A DNA stretch of 64,000 nt from Quatrionicoccus australiensis (GTDB lineage: Bacteria > Pseudomonadota > Gammaproteobacteria > Burkholderiales > Rhodocyclaceae), in assembly GCF_020510425.1 (NCBI RefSeq), contig NZ_JAHBAH010000001.1, positions 3,577,001-3,641,000 on the forward strand, in the 5' to 3' direction. The notes below the pieces were generated by a model. That model made no database searches and was not told where the DNA came from. It worked only from the letters and a program-made list of their open reading frames with translations. Within the stretch, counting starts at the first letter, position 1. Every line of letters begins with the position of its first letter. Below, piece by piece: positions 55,594 through 64,000 of this stretch. A program made the translations under genes and the position numbers.

Positions 55594-56913
55594 CTATTCC
55601 CAGTGTTCGGTGACTTCGCTGGCCCAGGCAGTGGCGCCGAGCAGGGCGCTATTGATGCTTTTCGGGCTGATTCCGGCGTCGACCGCTGCATCCTGCAGTT
55701 GTACGGGATCGTGGCTCTCGCTGGCTTCGGCCACGGCGAGCAGTGCCGCGTAAGGGCCGTTCCGCTCGAGCAGGGCCTGGCTGATTTCCTGCGCTAGCGG
55801 CAGCTCTTCGATGATGTCGTGCAAGGGTTGCTGCAGCAGACGCTCCAGGCAGGAGAAAATTCCGGTCAGGAAGAGCGGGTCAGGCGGCAGGGGCGGCGAA
55901 CTCAGCATCGCCAGCTCCTCCATCAGCTTGCCGCGGGTCAGCGCGCTTTCGACCAGCATCCAGTCCGCAAAATTGGCTTCACTCACCGAAAAGAGCAGGA
56001 TGGCCAGCCAGCGCGTCAGGCGCTGCCGGCCGAGCATGATCAAGGCCTGGCTGATCGAGTCGATACGGTGGTTGAGGCCGATCGCCGGCGAGTTCAGGTA
56101 ACGCAGGATGCGGAAGGTCAATACCGGGTCGCGCTTCATCGCTGCTGTAATTTCCGGCGTTTCGGCTTCGCCCTGGACCAGGCGCAGCAGGTTCAGAAGG
56201 TGAATCTTGTGCGGGTCGACCTGGCGTGCCCCTGGGTTGGCCGGGGCGGTGGCGGCAAAGTTGCCATGGAAGAAGTTGAAATGCCATTGCTGGCAGAGGC
56301 GGTGCTCGTCCAGCGTGTCGATATTGGCGGCAAACAGATGTGCCGGCGGTTGTTTTCCGCTGGCCCGGAACGCCATGGAGATGTCGCGGACATTGCCGGC
56401 GTCGCTGCCGGCAACATCAATGACGCCGTAGTTGGCCAGCGGGGCTAAAAGACTGAAGGCTGGATGGCCGGGGCGATGGGCCAGGCCGATGCCGATGCCG
56501 CGCTGGCGCAGGCGGCTGATTTTTTCGTGCAGTGCCGCCGTGTCGGTGTCGCGATTCGAGAGGTGCAGCAGGAGCACGACATTTTCACCGGGCAGGCGAT
56601 CGACCGTTGCCTGCCGCAGCGAGATCGAGGATAGCGGGATGAAAGCCGGCAAGGTGTTCCAGGCGGCGCTGCTGGCCAGCAGGGTATTGAGCAGCAGGTC
56701 GTCGATCAGGTGCTGGACGTCGTCCGGGCCATTGGCCAGCAGGGCGGATCGGTAGAGGCGGAAGAGGTGGCCGGCCAGACGGTTCTGTCGGTCAAACACG
56801 GCTTCCCGGCAGAGCAGGGCGGTCTTTCCCTGGTCGTAGAGAATGTCGTTCTGAAGCTGGTTTTCGACCAACGCGCCGGGGTCACCGGCGAAGATTTTTT
56901 TCAAGCTGAACAA
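55594..56913 (-). CDS. Degenerate EAL-HDOD signalling protein (YuxH-like)
   Basis: A protein of about 439 residues with an EAL-like first half (AVFDRQNRLAGHLFRLYR, LPGENVVLLL, GVIDVAG) that lacks EAL and the catalytic acidic residues, and a C-terminal HDOD half (about 240-430: MKRDPVLTFRILRYLNSPAIG, SISQALIMLGRQRLTRWL). This is the YuxH/CdgJ-type architecture. The frame reaches an ATG at 56955, but that lies in the ppiC terminator hairpin, so TTG at 56913 with GGGGGA upstream is a better start. The start is uncertain. Confidence 0.8.
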   Translation of the reverse strand: MFSLKKIFAGDPGALVENQLQNDILYDQGKTALLCREAVFDRQNRLAGHLFRLYRSALLANGPDDVQHLIDDLLLNTLLASSAAWNTLPAFIPLSSISLRQATVDRLPGENVVLLLHLSNRDTDTAALHEKISRLRQRGIGIGLAHRPGHPAFSLLAPLANYGVIDVAGSDAGNVRDISMAFRASGKQPPAHLFAANIDTLDEHRLCQQWHFNFFHGNFAATAPANPGARQVDPHKIHLLNLLRLVQGEAETPEITAAMKRDPVLTFRILRYLNSPAIGLNHRIDSISQALIMLGRQRLTRWLAILLFSVSEANFADWMLVESALTRGKLMEELAMLSSPPLPPDPLFLTGIFSCLERLLQQPLHDIIEELPLAQEISQALLERNGPYAALLAVAEASESHDPVQLQDAAVDAGISPKSINSALLGATAWASEVTEHWE

Positions 56914-56929
56914 CCCCGTTCCCCCAAAC

Positions 56930-56956
56930 AAAAATGCCCGCTTGCAAGCGGGCATT
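56930..56956 (-). terminator. Terminator after the parvulin gene
   Basis: AATGCCCGC (56933-56941) pairs with GCGGGCATT (56948-56956); read on the minus strand it is followed by T residues. It lies 21 bases past the parvulin stop codon. Confidence 0.8.
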
Positions 56957-56976
56957 ATCGCATGCGGCAGGCGAGC

Positions 56977-57768
56977 TCAGTCGACTTTGGCCTTCTCGCG
57001 CAGATCCTTGACCAGTTGTTCGATCTGGCGGTTGGTGACGCGCTGTTGCAGTTGCGGCTTGACCTGCTCGAACGGCGGCGGGGTCAGCGAACGCGAGTCA
57101 TCGAGCTGGATGACGTGGTAGCCGAAATCGGACTTGACCGGTGCCTTGGTGTACTCACCCTTTTTCAGCTTGGCCATCGCTTCGGCAAACGGTTTGACGT
57201 AGGAGCTCGGGGTGCTCCAGTCGAGTTCGCCGCCCTTGTCCTTGGAGCCCGGGTCCTTCGACTGTTTGGCCAGTTCGGAGAACTTCTCGCCCTTGTCGAG
57301 CTTGGCGATGATGGCCTTGGCATCATCTTCCTTGTCGACCAGGATGTGGCGGGGTTTGTATTCCGTATTGCCGAGGGTCGCCTTGATACCGTCGTATTCA
57401 GCCTTGAGCTGGGCATCGGTGACCGGATGGGCGCGCGAGTAATCGGAGAGGAAGGCGCGAATCAGCACGGCCTGGCGAGCGAGATCGATCTGGCCCTGGA
57501 CTTCGCTCTTCTTGTCGAGGCCCTTTTTCTTTGCTTCCTGGGCGATGACTTCGCGACGGACCAGTTCTTCCTTGACCGCATTTTTCAGATCGGGCGAGTC
57601 AGGAGCGCCCTGGGCCTTTTGCTCGGCCAGGAAGGCATCAAACACTGCTTGCGTAACGGCGACGCCGTTGACCGTGGCGACGGGCTTGCCCTTTTCAGCA
57701 GCCAGCACCGGCGCCGAAACGATGGCGCCAGCAACGAGCAGGGCAGCCAGACGGGAAAGTTTGAGCAT
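56977..57768 (-). CDS. Periplasmic parvulin-type peptidyl-prolyl isomerase
   Basis: A 263-residue precursor with signal peptide (LAALLVAGAIVSAPVLA, cleavage near residue 23), an N-terminal SurA-like helical region (25-125) and a PpiC rotamase domain (about 138-230: KPRHILVDKEDDAKAII, FSELAKQSKDPGSKDKGGEL, FGYHVIQLDD). It would assist folding of exported proteins in the periplasm. It is downstream of bolA and its own terminator follows. Confidence 0.92.
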   Translation of the reverse strand: MLKLSRLAALLVAGAIVSAPVLAAEKGKPVATVNGVAVTQAVFDAFLAEQKAQGAPDSPDLKNAVKEELVRREVIAQEAKKKGLDKKSEVQGQIDLARQAVLIRAFLSDYSRAHPVTDAQLKAEYDGIKATLGNTEYKPRHILVDKEDDAKAIIAKLDKGEKFSELAKQSKDPGSKDKGGELDWSTPSSYVKPFAEAMAKLKKGEYTKAPVKSDFGYHVIQLDDSRSLTPPPFEQVKPQLQQRVTNRQIEQLVKDLREKAKVD

Positions 57769-57803
57769 GTAATTTATCCTTGGGGTGGGGGAAAACCGGA
57801 AAA

Positions 57804-58064
57804 TTATACTTCGTCGGGCGTGCGGGCGTTGATGGCCAAAGCATGTATTTTGCCGCGCATCAGGTCGCCGACCGCGTCATAAACCAGGCGATGGCGGGCG
57901 ACCGTATTCTTGCCGGCAAAAACCGCGGCGACGATGTGCACCACGAAGTGGCCGCCATCCTTGGCGCCGGCATGGCCGGCGTGACGGTGCGACTCATCTT
58001 CAATAGCGATCGATTCCGCCTGCAATACGGCCAGGCGCTGGCGCAGCAGTTCGACCGTATTCAC
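57804..58064 (-). CDS. bolA: BolA-family protein
   Basis: An 86-residue BolA/IbaG-type protein: [44 protein letters not shown] in part, and [12 protein letters not shown] at the end. BolA proteins partner with monothiol glutaredoxins in iron-sulfur trafficking and affect envelope and stress responses. The start overlaps the YciI gene stop by four bases; the parvulin gene follows 35 bases later, so yciB-yciI-bolA-ppi form one unit. Confidence 0.92.
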   Translation of the reverse strand: MNTVELLRQRLAVLQAESIAIEDESHRHAGHAGAKDGGHFVVHIVAAVFAGKNTVARHRLVYDAVGDLMRGKIHALAINARTPDEV

Positions 58065-58363
58065 GCCGGCAGTGCTTTTTTGAACGGCTTGACGACGACT
58101 TTTTCATAGACGCCGGCGGCGACGTAAGGGTCGGCGTCGGCCCAGGCCTGCGCGGCAGGCAGCGAGGCGAATTCGGCGATGATGATGCTGCCCGAGAAGC
58201 CGGCCGGGCCGGGATCGGGCGAGTCGATCGCCGGGCAGGGGCCGGCCAGGATCAGGCGGGCTTCGGCCTGCAGGGCCTGCAGGCGTTCAAGATGGGCGGG
58301 GCGGGCGGCCAGACGTTGTTCGAGCGAGCCGGCGCGGTCTTCACCGATGATGACGTAGAGCAT
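58061..58363 (-). CDS. YciI-family protein
   Basis: A 100-residue YciI-like ferredoxin-fold protein ([20 protein letters not shown] at the start, [40 protein letters not shown]). The family has a conserved His-Asp pair, here His24 and Asp77-type residues; its biochemical role is unknown. It lies between yciB (adjacent, stop and start overlap by one base) and bolA (four-base overlap). Confidence 0.9.
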   Translation of the reverse strand: MLYVIIGEDRAGSLEQRLAARPAHLERLQALQAEARLILAGPCPAIDSPDPGPAGFSGSIIIAEFASLPAAQAWADADPYVAAGVYEKVVVKPFKKALPA

Positions 58364-58971
58364 TATTTTTCTTCCTGCACGTATTTCGACAGCAGCAGAC
58401 CTTGCCCGACGATGAAGACGAACAACAGGCCCATGCCGCCGAACAGTTTGAAATTGACCCAGGTGTCGGTCGAGAAATTGAAGGCAACAAACAGGTTCAG
58501 GCAGCCCATGAAGAGGAAGAAGGCCACCCAGGACAGGCTGAGTCGGTTCCAGACGGATTCGGGCAGGGTCAGTTGCTCACCGAGCATGGCCTTGATCGCG
58601 TTCTTTTTCAGGATGAAGGATGAGAAGGCGATGCTGCCGGCGAACACCCAGTACAGGATGGTCGGCTTCCACTTGATGAAGGCCTCGTTCTGGAAGATCA
58701 GGGTCAGGCTGCCAAAGATGCTGACCAGCGCGAGGCTGACCCAGAGCATCTTGTCCACCTTGCCGTGGCGCAGCCGGACCCAGACGATCTGGGCGACGGT
58801 TGCGGCAATGACGACGATGGTGGCGAGCAAAATCGGCGCCTGCTTGAGGTCGACCGTAGCCGAGCCGAGCAGGGAGGCAACCCAGCTTGCCGCAAGCTCC
58901 GGACTTTTCTCGGAGTACTTGAAGGCGACAAAGAAGAGGATGACGGGGAAGAGGTCGAAAAGCAGTTTCAT
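58363..58971 (-). CDS. yciB: Inner-membrane septation protein A (YciB)
   Basis: A 202-residue inner-membrane protein with five or six hydrophobic helices and the YciB/IspZ start [20 protein letters not shown] and C-terminal [16 protein letters not shown]. The family influences cell envelope synthesis and septation. It heads the yciB-yciI-bolA-ppi unit and is divergent from the HD-GYP regulator, with promoters in the 51-base gap. Confidence 0.92.
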   Translation of the reverse strand: MKLLFDLFPVILFFVAFKYSEKSPELAASWVASLLGSATVDLKQAPILLATIVVIAATVAQIVWVRLRHGKVDKMLWVSLALVSIFGSLTLIFQNEAFIKWKPTILYWVFAGSIAFSSFILKKNAIKAMLGEQLTLPESVWNRLSLSWVAFFLFMGCLNLFVAFNFSTDTWVNFKLFGGMGLLFVFIVGQGLLLSKYVQEEK

Positions 58972-59022
58972 GGCGGCGCATTATATACTCCGGAATCAAC
59001 CCATCCGTATCCGAGAACGTTT

Positions 59023-60075
59023 ATGCATACCGTGCTGATCATCGACGACAGCGATATCAACCTGACCCTGATCAGGGCGTTGGTCATGAAGTTGGGTGAA
59101 TGCAGCCCGGTCCTGTTCGAAAATCCGCTGAAAGCGCTCGACTGGTGCCGGGAAAATGTGCCGGATCTGGTCATCGTCGATTACATGATGCCGGACATGG
59201 ATGGCTTGCGTTTCATCAGCGCCTTCCGTGCCCTGCACGGTCGCGATGAAGTGCCGATCTTGATGGTGACAGCCAACGACCAGCGGGACGTGCGCTACGA
59301 GGCGCTGCTCGGCGGTGCCAACGATTTCCTGACCAAGCCGATCGATCGTGTCGAGTTCGGGGCCCGGGCCCGCAACATGCTGTCGCTGCGCACCGGTCAG
59401 AAGTTCCTGGCCGACCGCGCCCAGCACCTCGCAGCACTGGTTGATGAGCAGACCCGCGAAATCCGCGATCGCGAGAAGGAACTGATTTTCCGCATGTCGC
59501 GTGCTGCCGAGTTTCGCGATCCGGAAACCGGCGCCCATATCCAGCGCATGGCCTATTACTCGCAAGCCATCGCCAAAGGGCTGGATCTCGACGAATCCGT
59601 GCAGAAGCTGATTCTCGAAGCGGCGCCGATGCACGATGTCGGCAAGATCGGCATTCCCGACAACATCCTGCTCAAGCCGGGCAAGCTGACGCCGGAAGAG
59701 TTCGAAGTCATGAAAGGACACGCCCGTCTCGGGTATGAACTGCTCAACAACAGCGGTTCGGAAATCCTGCGTGCCGGCGCCCAGATCGCCATCAGCCATC
59801 ACGAAAAGTACGATGGCAGCGGCTATCCGCGCGGCCTGAAAGGCAATGATATTCCCTTGTTTGGCCGTATCGTCGCGGTGGCCGATGTGTTCGACGCCCT
59901 GACCTCGGAGCGTCCCTACAAGAAAGCCTGGCCGCTTGAGGATGCCGTGCATTTCCTCGAGGAAGGCCGTGGCAAGCATTTTGATCCGCTGTGCGTGGAG
60001 GCTTTTCTGGCAACCTGGGATATCGTGCTCGACATTCGGCAACGCTTTCAGGATGAAGACGCGCCGATGCTTTGA
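59023..60075 (+). CDS. HD-GYP response regulator (cyclic-di-GMP phosphodiesterase)
   Basis: A 350-residue protein with an N-terminal receiver (LIIDDSD, phospho-Asp in VIVDYMMPDMDG, Lys in FLTKPID), a coiled-coil linker and an HD-GYP domain (about 160-345). The active-site motifs are intact: HDVGKIGIPDNILLKPGKLT and HHEKYDGSGYPRGL. It should break down cyclic-di-GMP when phosphorylated. The HPt protein gene follows after 33 bases, so the pair may belong to a phosphorelay with hybrid kinases such as that at 35455-39135. Confidence 0.93.
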   Translation: MHTVLIIDDSDINLTLIRALVMKLGECSPVLFENPLKALDWCRENVPDLVIVDYMMPDMDGLRFISAFRALHGRDEVPILMVTANDQRDVRYEALLGGANDFLTKPIDRVEFGARARNMLSLRTGQKFLADRAQHLAALVDEQTREIRDREKELIFRMSRAAEFRDPETGAHIQRMAYYSQAIAKGLDLDESVQKLILEAAPMHDVGKIGIPDNILLKPGKLTPEEFEVMKGHARLGYELLNNSGSEILRAGAQIAISHHEKYDGSGYPRGLKGNDIPLFGRIVAVADVFDALTSERPYKKAWPLEDAVHFLEEGRGKHFDPLCVEAFLATWDIVLDIRQRFQDEDAPML

Positions 60076-60108
60076 GCCGGCGTTGGTGAATAAAGGATGG
60101 AGACAGGA

Positions 60109-60444
60109 ATGACAGCAGCTTTCAAGCTGGACAAGGCAGTGATTCTCGAGCGTCTGGGTGGCGACGAGGAAATTTATACGATGATGGTCGACATGTTTTT
60201 GCAGGATGTCGAAAACAACTGCATGGCCCTGGCCGCCTCCCTGGCCGCCGCTGCGATGCCGGATCTGCAGCGCGAAGTGCATACCGTCAAGGGGCTGCTC
60301 GCGACCTTTTCGGATGATGCCGGTGCCGAAGAGGCACAAGTTGTCGAGCACAAGGTCAAGCAGGGGCAGACCACGGGGCTCGCCGACGACATTGCTGCGC
60401 TGCAGGCACGCCTGCGTGAAGTCGCCGGCGTGTTAGCCGGGTAG
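60109..60444 (+). CDS. Free histidine phosphotransfer (HPt) protein
   Basis: A 111-residue single-domain HPt protein; the phospho-accepting histidine lies in REVHTVKGLLATF. It would carry phosphate between a hybrid kinase receiver and a response regulator, most simply the HD-GYP regulator upstream. The ATG at 60109 with GGAG six bases before is preferred over ATG 60097. The 3' end overlaps bioD by 12 bases, in convergent orientation. Confidence 0.87.
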   Translation: MTAAFKLDKAVILERLGGDEEIYTMMVDMFLQDVENNCMALAASLAAAAMPDLQREVHTVKGLLATFSDDAGAEEAQVVEHKVKQGQTTGLADDIAALQARLREVAGVLAG

Positions 60445-61095
60445 GTTCAGGAAACTTGCCGCACCGGCCGCGCCGCCTTCCGGCGCGTGCGGTACGACGC
60501 CGAGCAGCGGTGCCGGCAGCAATTCCTGCAGCGTCGCCAGATTCTCTGCAAAGCGTGACATTGCCGGGTCGATCCGGTTGGCGACCCAGCCGGCCAGCCT
60601 GAGGCCGCGGCCGACGATGGCTTCGGCCGTGAGCAGCGCGTGGCTGATGCAGCCCAGGCGCATGCCGACCACCAAAATGACCGGTAAACCAAGGTCGACC
60701 GCCAGGTCGGCACTGTCCCGGTCGACGCCGAGCGGAATGCGAAAACCGCCGGCACCTTCGACGACGAGGAAATCGGCGGCGGCCATCGCCTCTGCGCAGC
60801 TTGCCTTGATCACGGCGAAATCGATGTTGCGACCTGCTTCGGCGGCAGCGATGTGCGGCGCGATGGCCGCAGCGAAACAATAGGGATTGACGATATCGCG
60901 CGGCAGCGCCAGATTGCTGGCGGCGAGGATCTGCTCGACATCCTCGTTTTGCCCGGCGGCATCGGTGCCGGCCGCGACCGGCTTGAGGCCGGCGGCCTTC
61001 TGGCCATCCTGCGCCGCGCGGTGGAGCAGGGCGCAGGTAATGAAGGTCTTGCCGATCTCGGTGTCGGTGCCGGTTAGGAAATAGGCTTTTTTCAT
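60433..61095 (-). CDS. bioD: Dethiobiotin synthetase BioD
   Basis: A 220-residue ATP-dependent enzyme closing the ureido ring of dethiobiotin from DAPA and CO2. The P-loop FLTGTDTEIGKTFIT, the GLKPVAAGTD segment and VVEGAGGFRIPLG are intact. The start overlaps the bioC stop by four bases (ATGA). The much longer frame reaching 61704 is read-through of bioC in another frame. bioA and bioB are not in the window. Confidence 0.94.
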   Translation of the reverse strand: MKKAYFLTGTDTEIGKTFITCALLHRAAQDGQKAAGLKPVAAGTDAAGQNEDVEQILAASNLALPRDIVNPYCFAAAIAPHIAAAEAGRNIDFAVIKASCAEAMAAADFLVVEGAGGFRIPLGVDRDSADLAVDLGLPVILVVGMRLGCISHALLTAEAIVGRGLRLAGWVANRIDPAMSRFAENLATLQELLPAPLLGVVPHAPEGGAAGAASFLNLPG

Positions 61096-61853
61096 GCTTG
61101 GGCGTAGAGCGCGATGACGTCGTAGGTGAGCGGCAGGCCGGCCGCTGTGCGCAAGGTTTCGCAGGCCGCTTCGGCGCGTGCGAAGGCGGCGCGGCTCATC
61201 AGGCTGCGCCGCTGGCCGTCGCCGACCTGGTTGGCGCCGACCGCCTTGACTGCCTTGAGCAGCGATTTGAAATCCGGGTAGCAGGTGATTTCCGTGCTTT
61301 TTTGCACGTCGACCGTTGCGAAGCCGGCCTCCAGCGCAATCTGCCGGATTTCGTCCGGGCTGTGAAAACTGAGCGTGTGACGGTATTCGTCGACGCCGGC
61401 AAAGGCATGGCGCAGTTCGTGGAAAGTCGCCGGGCCGAGGCTGGCCAGGGCGAGCCGGCCGCCCGGCTTGAGCGTGCGCCGCGCCTCGCGCAGCGCCAGG
61501 GCCAGTTCGCACCACTGCACGGCCAGGCTGGACCAGTAAAGGTCGAGGCTGGCGTCGGCCAGCGGCAGATGTTCGAGATCGCCGGCGAGGCGGCAGCACG
61601 GCGCCGCGACGCGGCCCAGCATGGCCGGCGACAGATCGAGGGCGAGTGCCAGGGCGGCGGGAAAGCGCGCCTGCAGCAAGGCCTGCGCATAGCCGGTGCC
61701 GCAACCGGCATCGAGCAGACGGTCGACCCGGATGTCCGGCAGGCCGGCGAGCAGGTGGTCGCAGATGCGGCGCTGCACGTCGGCGGCGCTGTCGTAAGTC
61801 GGGGCGGCACGCTCGAAAGACTGCCGGACGCGCGCCTTGGCCGGTTTATGCAT
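61092..61853 (-). CDS. bioC: Malonyl-ACP O-methyltransferase BioC
   Basis: A 253-residue SAM methyltransferase: N-terminal RVRQSFERAAPTYDSAADVQ, motif I LLDAGCGTGYAQALL, LALDLSPAML, and DLYWSSLAVQWCE, all BioC-typical. It caps malonyl-ACP with a methyl group so that fatty-acid synthase can make the pimeloyl chain. The start at 61853 overlaps the bioH end by eight bases. bioC and bioH together indicate the BioC-BioH pimelate route. Confidence 0.94.
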   Translation of the reverse strand: MHKPAKARVRQSFERAAPTYDSAADVQRRICDHLLAGLPDIRVDRLLDAGCGTGYAQALLQARFPAALALALDLSPAMLGRVAAPCCRLAGDLEHLPLADASLDLYWSSLAVQWCELALALREARRTLKPGGRLALASLGPATFHELRHAFAGVDEYRHTLSFHSPDEIRQIALEAGFATVDVQKSTEITCYPDFKSLLKAVKAVGANQVGDGQRRSLMSRAAFARAEAACETLRTAAGLPLTYDVIALYAQA

Positions 61854-62559
61854 TGACGAAGGCGGTGAGGCGGGCGACGAAATCGGCCGGCGTCGAGATG
61901 AAGGGCGCGTGCGCGCAATCGGCAAAGACTTCAAGGCGGGCGCCCGGAATCAGCGCGGCGAGCGCCTCGGCGGCGGGCAGCGGCATCAGCGGATCGTTGG
62001 CGCCGTGCAGGAGCAGAGTCGGCGCGCTGACCTGGCGGGCCGCGTTGCGCAGGTCCACGCTGCGCAGCCATTCCAGGCCACAGGCGAGCACGGTAGCGTC
62101 CGGGCGCGGGTCGGTCAGCTTGAGCAATTGCAGCGTCACGGCCTTGGCGCGCGCGTCGCCGCGATTGAAGCCGCCGACGAAGCGCGGCAGCATGGCCTCG
62201 GCATCGGCGGCAATGCCGGTCGTGAATTCGGCAAGCATCGCCGGCGGCATGCCGTGCGGCCAGCCTTCGCGCTGCACGAAGCTGGCCGTGCCGGCCACCA
62301 GCACCAACTTGCCGACCTTTTCCGGTGCCAGCGCCGCGACGGCGAGTGCCAGTTGGGCGCCGAGCGACCAGCCGCACAAGGTGCTGCCGGCCGGCAGACG
62401 GGCCGCGATATCGGCGGCGGCAGCGTCGAAATCGGCGATCAGCGGCTCAGCGCCGTAGCCGGGCAGATCGAAAAACTGCCCGTGCAGCGCGTCGACCGCT
62501 GCGGCGAGCGGGCCGCGGCCGAGGAACCAGCCGGGAATGAAATAAAGGGGAGCGGACAT
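61846..62559 (-). CDS. bioH: Pimeloyl-ACP methyl ester carboxylesterase BioH
   Basis: A 237-residue alpha/beta hydrolase that removes the methyl ester from pimeloyl-ACP. Catalytic residues visible: Ser in LCGWSLGAQLAL, Asp in LHGANDPLMP, and His in FADCAHAPF. The N-terminal IPGWFLGRGPL is typical of short BioH forms. It lies between bioF (32 bases upstream) and bioC. Confidence 0.9.
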   Translation of the reverse strand: MSAPLYFIPGWFLGRGPLAAAVDALHGQFFDLPGYGAEPLIADFDAAAADIAARLPAGSTLCGWSLGAQLALAVAALAPEKVGKLVLVAGTASFVQREGWPHGMPPAMLAEFTTGIAADAEAMLPRFVGGFNRGDARAKAVTLQLLKLTDPRPDATVLACGLEWLRSVDLRNAARQVSAPTLLLHGANDPLMPLPAAEALAALIPGARLEVFADCAHAPFISTPADFVARLTAFVNA

Positions 62560-62591
62560 CGCGGGAGAAAAATCAGGGCAAGGGCGGAATT

Positions 62592-63770
62592 TTAACCCGC
62601 CAGCGCCGCCGCTTCGGCCCGCAATGCGTCAATCAGGCATGCAATGTCGGAGGTGGTGTGCGCAGCGGAGACTGAAATGCGCAGCCGCGCCGTACCCTTC
62701 GGCACGGTCGGCGGGCGGATTGCCGGCGCCCACAGGCCGCGTTCCCAGAGCGCCTTGGCGAGCGCCAGTGCCGCCTCGTTTTCGCCGACGATGAGCGGCT
62801 GGATGGCGGTCGGCGAGGCCAGCAATTGCCAGCGCAGGCCGGCCAGGCCGTCGCGCAGTTGGGCGATGCGGGCGAACAGGTTGGCGCGCAGCGCTTCGCC
62901 CTGTTCGATGATGCTGAGGCTTTTGCTTAGCGCGCAGGCAATCGGTGCCGGTGCGGCGGTCGTGAAAATGTAGCTGCGCGCCCGCTGCAGCAGGTATTCG
63001 ATGGCGATTTCCGAACCGGCGACGAAGGCGCCGCCAACGCCGGCCGCCTTGCCCAGCGTGCCCATGAGCAGGATGCGCTTTGCTGCCGGCAGGTTGAAAT
63101 GGCTCAGGCTGCCGCGGCCCTGTGCGCCGAGCACGCCGAAGCCGTGCGCGTCGTCGATCACCAGCCAGGCGTCGAAACGTTCGGCCAGCGCGAGGAGTTG
63201 CGGCAGCGGCGCGAGATCGCCGTCCATGCTGAACACCGCGTCGCTGACGATTACCTTGGTCCTGGCTTGGCTCGCCGCCAACTGGCGTTCGAGCGCCGCC
63301 ATGTCGTTGTGCGCATAGCGCTGGCTGTCGGCGCCCTGTGCCTTGGCCAGTTGCACGGCGTCGATCAGCGAGGCGTGGTTGAGCTTGTCGGCGAAGACCG
63401 CCGCGCCGCGCCCGGCCAGCGTCGGCACGATGGCGAGATTGGCCAGGTAGCCGGTGGAAAAGGTCAGGGCGCGGGGAAAGCCGACAAAGGCGGCGATGTC
63501 CTTTTCAATCTGTTCATGCGGCGCCAGGTGGCCGCTGACCAGGTGCGACGCGCCGCTGCCGGCGCCCCAGTGCAGCGCACCGTCGGCCATGGCCCGGGCG
63601 ATTTCTGCGTTGCCGGCGAGGCCGAGATAATCGTTGCTGGCGAAATTGAGCATTTCCCGGCCGTCGACCGTTGCGAGCCGGCCGCAGGGCGAGGTGAGCA
63701 CACGCCGGCGGCGAGTCAGGCCGGTGGCGGCGATTTCTTCGAGTTCGGTGGTGAGGCGGGTTTCGATCAT
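62592..63770 (-). CDS. bioF: 8-amino-7-oxononanoate synthase BioF
   Basis: A 392-residue PLP-dependent enzyme condensing pimeloyl-ACP with L-alanine. Key elements are intact: FASNDYLGLAG, GSGASHLVSGHL, the VIDDAHGFGVLG aspartate-histidine pair and the PLP lysine region LMGTLGKAAGVGGAFVAG. It is the first gene of bioF-bioH-bioC-bioD. Confidence 0.95.
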   Translation of the reverse strand: MIETRLTTELEEIAATGLTRRRRVLTSPCGRLATVDGREMLNFASNDYLGLAGNAEIARAMADGALHWGAGSGASHLVSGHLAPHEQIEKDIAAFVGFPRALTFSTGYLANLAIVPTLAGRGAAVFADKLNHASLIDAVQLAKAQGADSQRYAHNDMAALERQLAASQARTKVIVSDAVFSMDGDLAPLPQLLALAERFDAWLVIDDAHGFGVLGAQGRGSLSHFNLPAAKRILLMGTLGKAAGVGGAFVAGSEIAIEYLLQRARSYIFTTAAPAPIACALSKSLSIIEQGEALRANLFARIAQLRDGLAGLRWQLLASPTAIQPLIVGENEAALALAKALWERGLWAPAIRPPTVPKGTARLRISVSAAHTTSDIACLIDALRAEAAALAG

Positions 63771-63843
63771 GGTTTTCTTGAATGGCGGCTGGGCCGTGCC
63801 GGCTGGCGGGGCGTGGATTATACGGCTTGGCCTTGGGGCGCTT

Positions 63844-64000
63844 TCAGCGCAGCAGGACCAGCGTCAGGCCGGCTACGGCAATCAGGCCGACCACGAGCAG
63901 CAGGCGGCTTTGCCAATAGACGCGGCGCACCAGTTGCGCGTTCTGCTCGGCCAAGGTCTTGAGCAGTTGCGACGAGGCGAGCATTTCCTGCTGCAACCGG
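63844..64000 (-). CDS. C-terminal end of a tail-anchored coiled-coil protein (5' end outside window)
   Basis: The last 51 codons of a gene that begins beyond the window. It reads as a helical Gln/Leu-rich stretch (LLKTLAEQNAQLVRRVYWQS) and then a single hydrophobic segment (LLLVVGLIAVAGLTLVLL) ending in Arg and a stop, so the protein is probably anchored in the membrane by its C-terminus. No family can be assigned. It is transcribed in the same direction as bioF, 73 bases upstream of it. Confidence 0.6.
   Translation of the reverse strand, partial: RLQQEMLASSQLLKTLAEQNAQLVRRVYWQSRLLLVVGLIAVAGLTLVLLR

Overview
The window looks like chromosomal DNA of a GC-rich, respiratory betaproteobacterium, most likely from the Rhodocyclales (Dechloromonas/Azospira-like). 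This is inferred from gene content: an RquA-type rhodoquinone methyltransferase, an OsmC-YcaO fusion, an APS-reductase sulfate assimilation set with CysB, a bioF-H-C-D cluster, and many cyclic-di-GMP and PAS sensor proteins. No rRNA, tRNA, CRISPR array or complete insertion sequence was seen.

Layout. 1-3.5 kb is an AT-richer accessory block: a partial reverse transcriptase with the layout of defence-associated RTs, a divergent membrane protein, and a DUF4365 predicted nuclease gene between attC-like hairpins, which suggests an integron-type cassette. 4.1-7.6 kb holds a secreted TPR-CHAT protein. 7.9-16.7 kb carries an OsmC-YcaO fusion, katG with a candidate OxyR box, a YgjP-like metalloprotease, a small HTH regulator with a large palindrome upstream, dbpA and rquA. 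16.8-28.4 kb is a signalling block: TonB receptor and YfiR-like protein, a FIST plus GGDEF-EAL pair, then a light-sensing run of a CarH-like B12 MerR regulator, a heme oxygenase and a bacteriophytochrome with GGDEF-EAL output.

28.4-32.9 kb is a second accessory block. It holds a prokaryotic viperin tightly coupled to a HicA-like small protein and a WG-repeat lipoprotein, a 30-residue peptide gene, and a divergent 913-residue ankyrin protein across a 20-bp inverted repeat. 33-35.3 kb encodes CysN and CysD. 35.4-47.1 kb has two related periplasmic-sensor hybrid histidine kinases around a second YcaO and a CBS-PAS-GAF protein. 47.2-49.5 kb encodes one polypeptide joining a cyclic-nucleotide domain, an acetate kinase and a PduL phosphotransacylase.

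49.8-54.6 kb is the second sulfur cluster (cysH, DUF934, cysI, TauE/SafE exporter, divergent cysB). Together with CysDN it gives sulfate to APS to sulfite to sulfide without an APS kinase. 54.7-60.4 kb has HDOD proteins, a parvulin, BolA, YciI, YciB, an HD-GYP response regulator and an HPt protein. 60.4-63.8 kb is bioD-bioC-bioH-bioF, and the window ends inside a tail-anchored coiled-coil gene.

Most notable for follow-up: the viperin locus; the RT and cassette block; the cNMP-AckA-PduL fusion; matching heptamer-repeat leaders in front of cysB and cysN; the CarH-like/phytochrome light cluster; and a tandemly repeated cysH 3' end.
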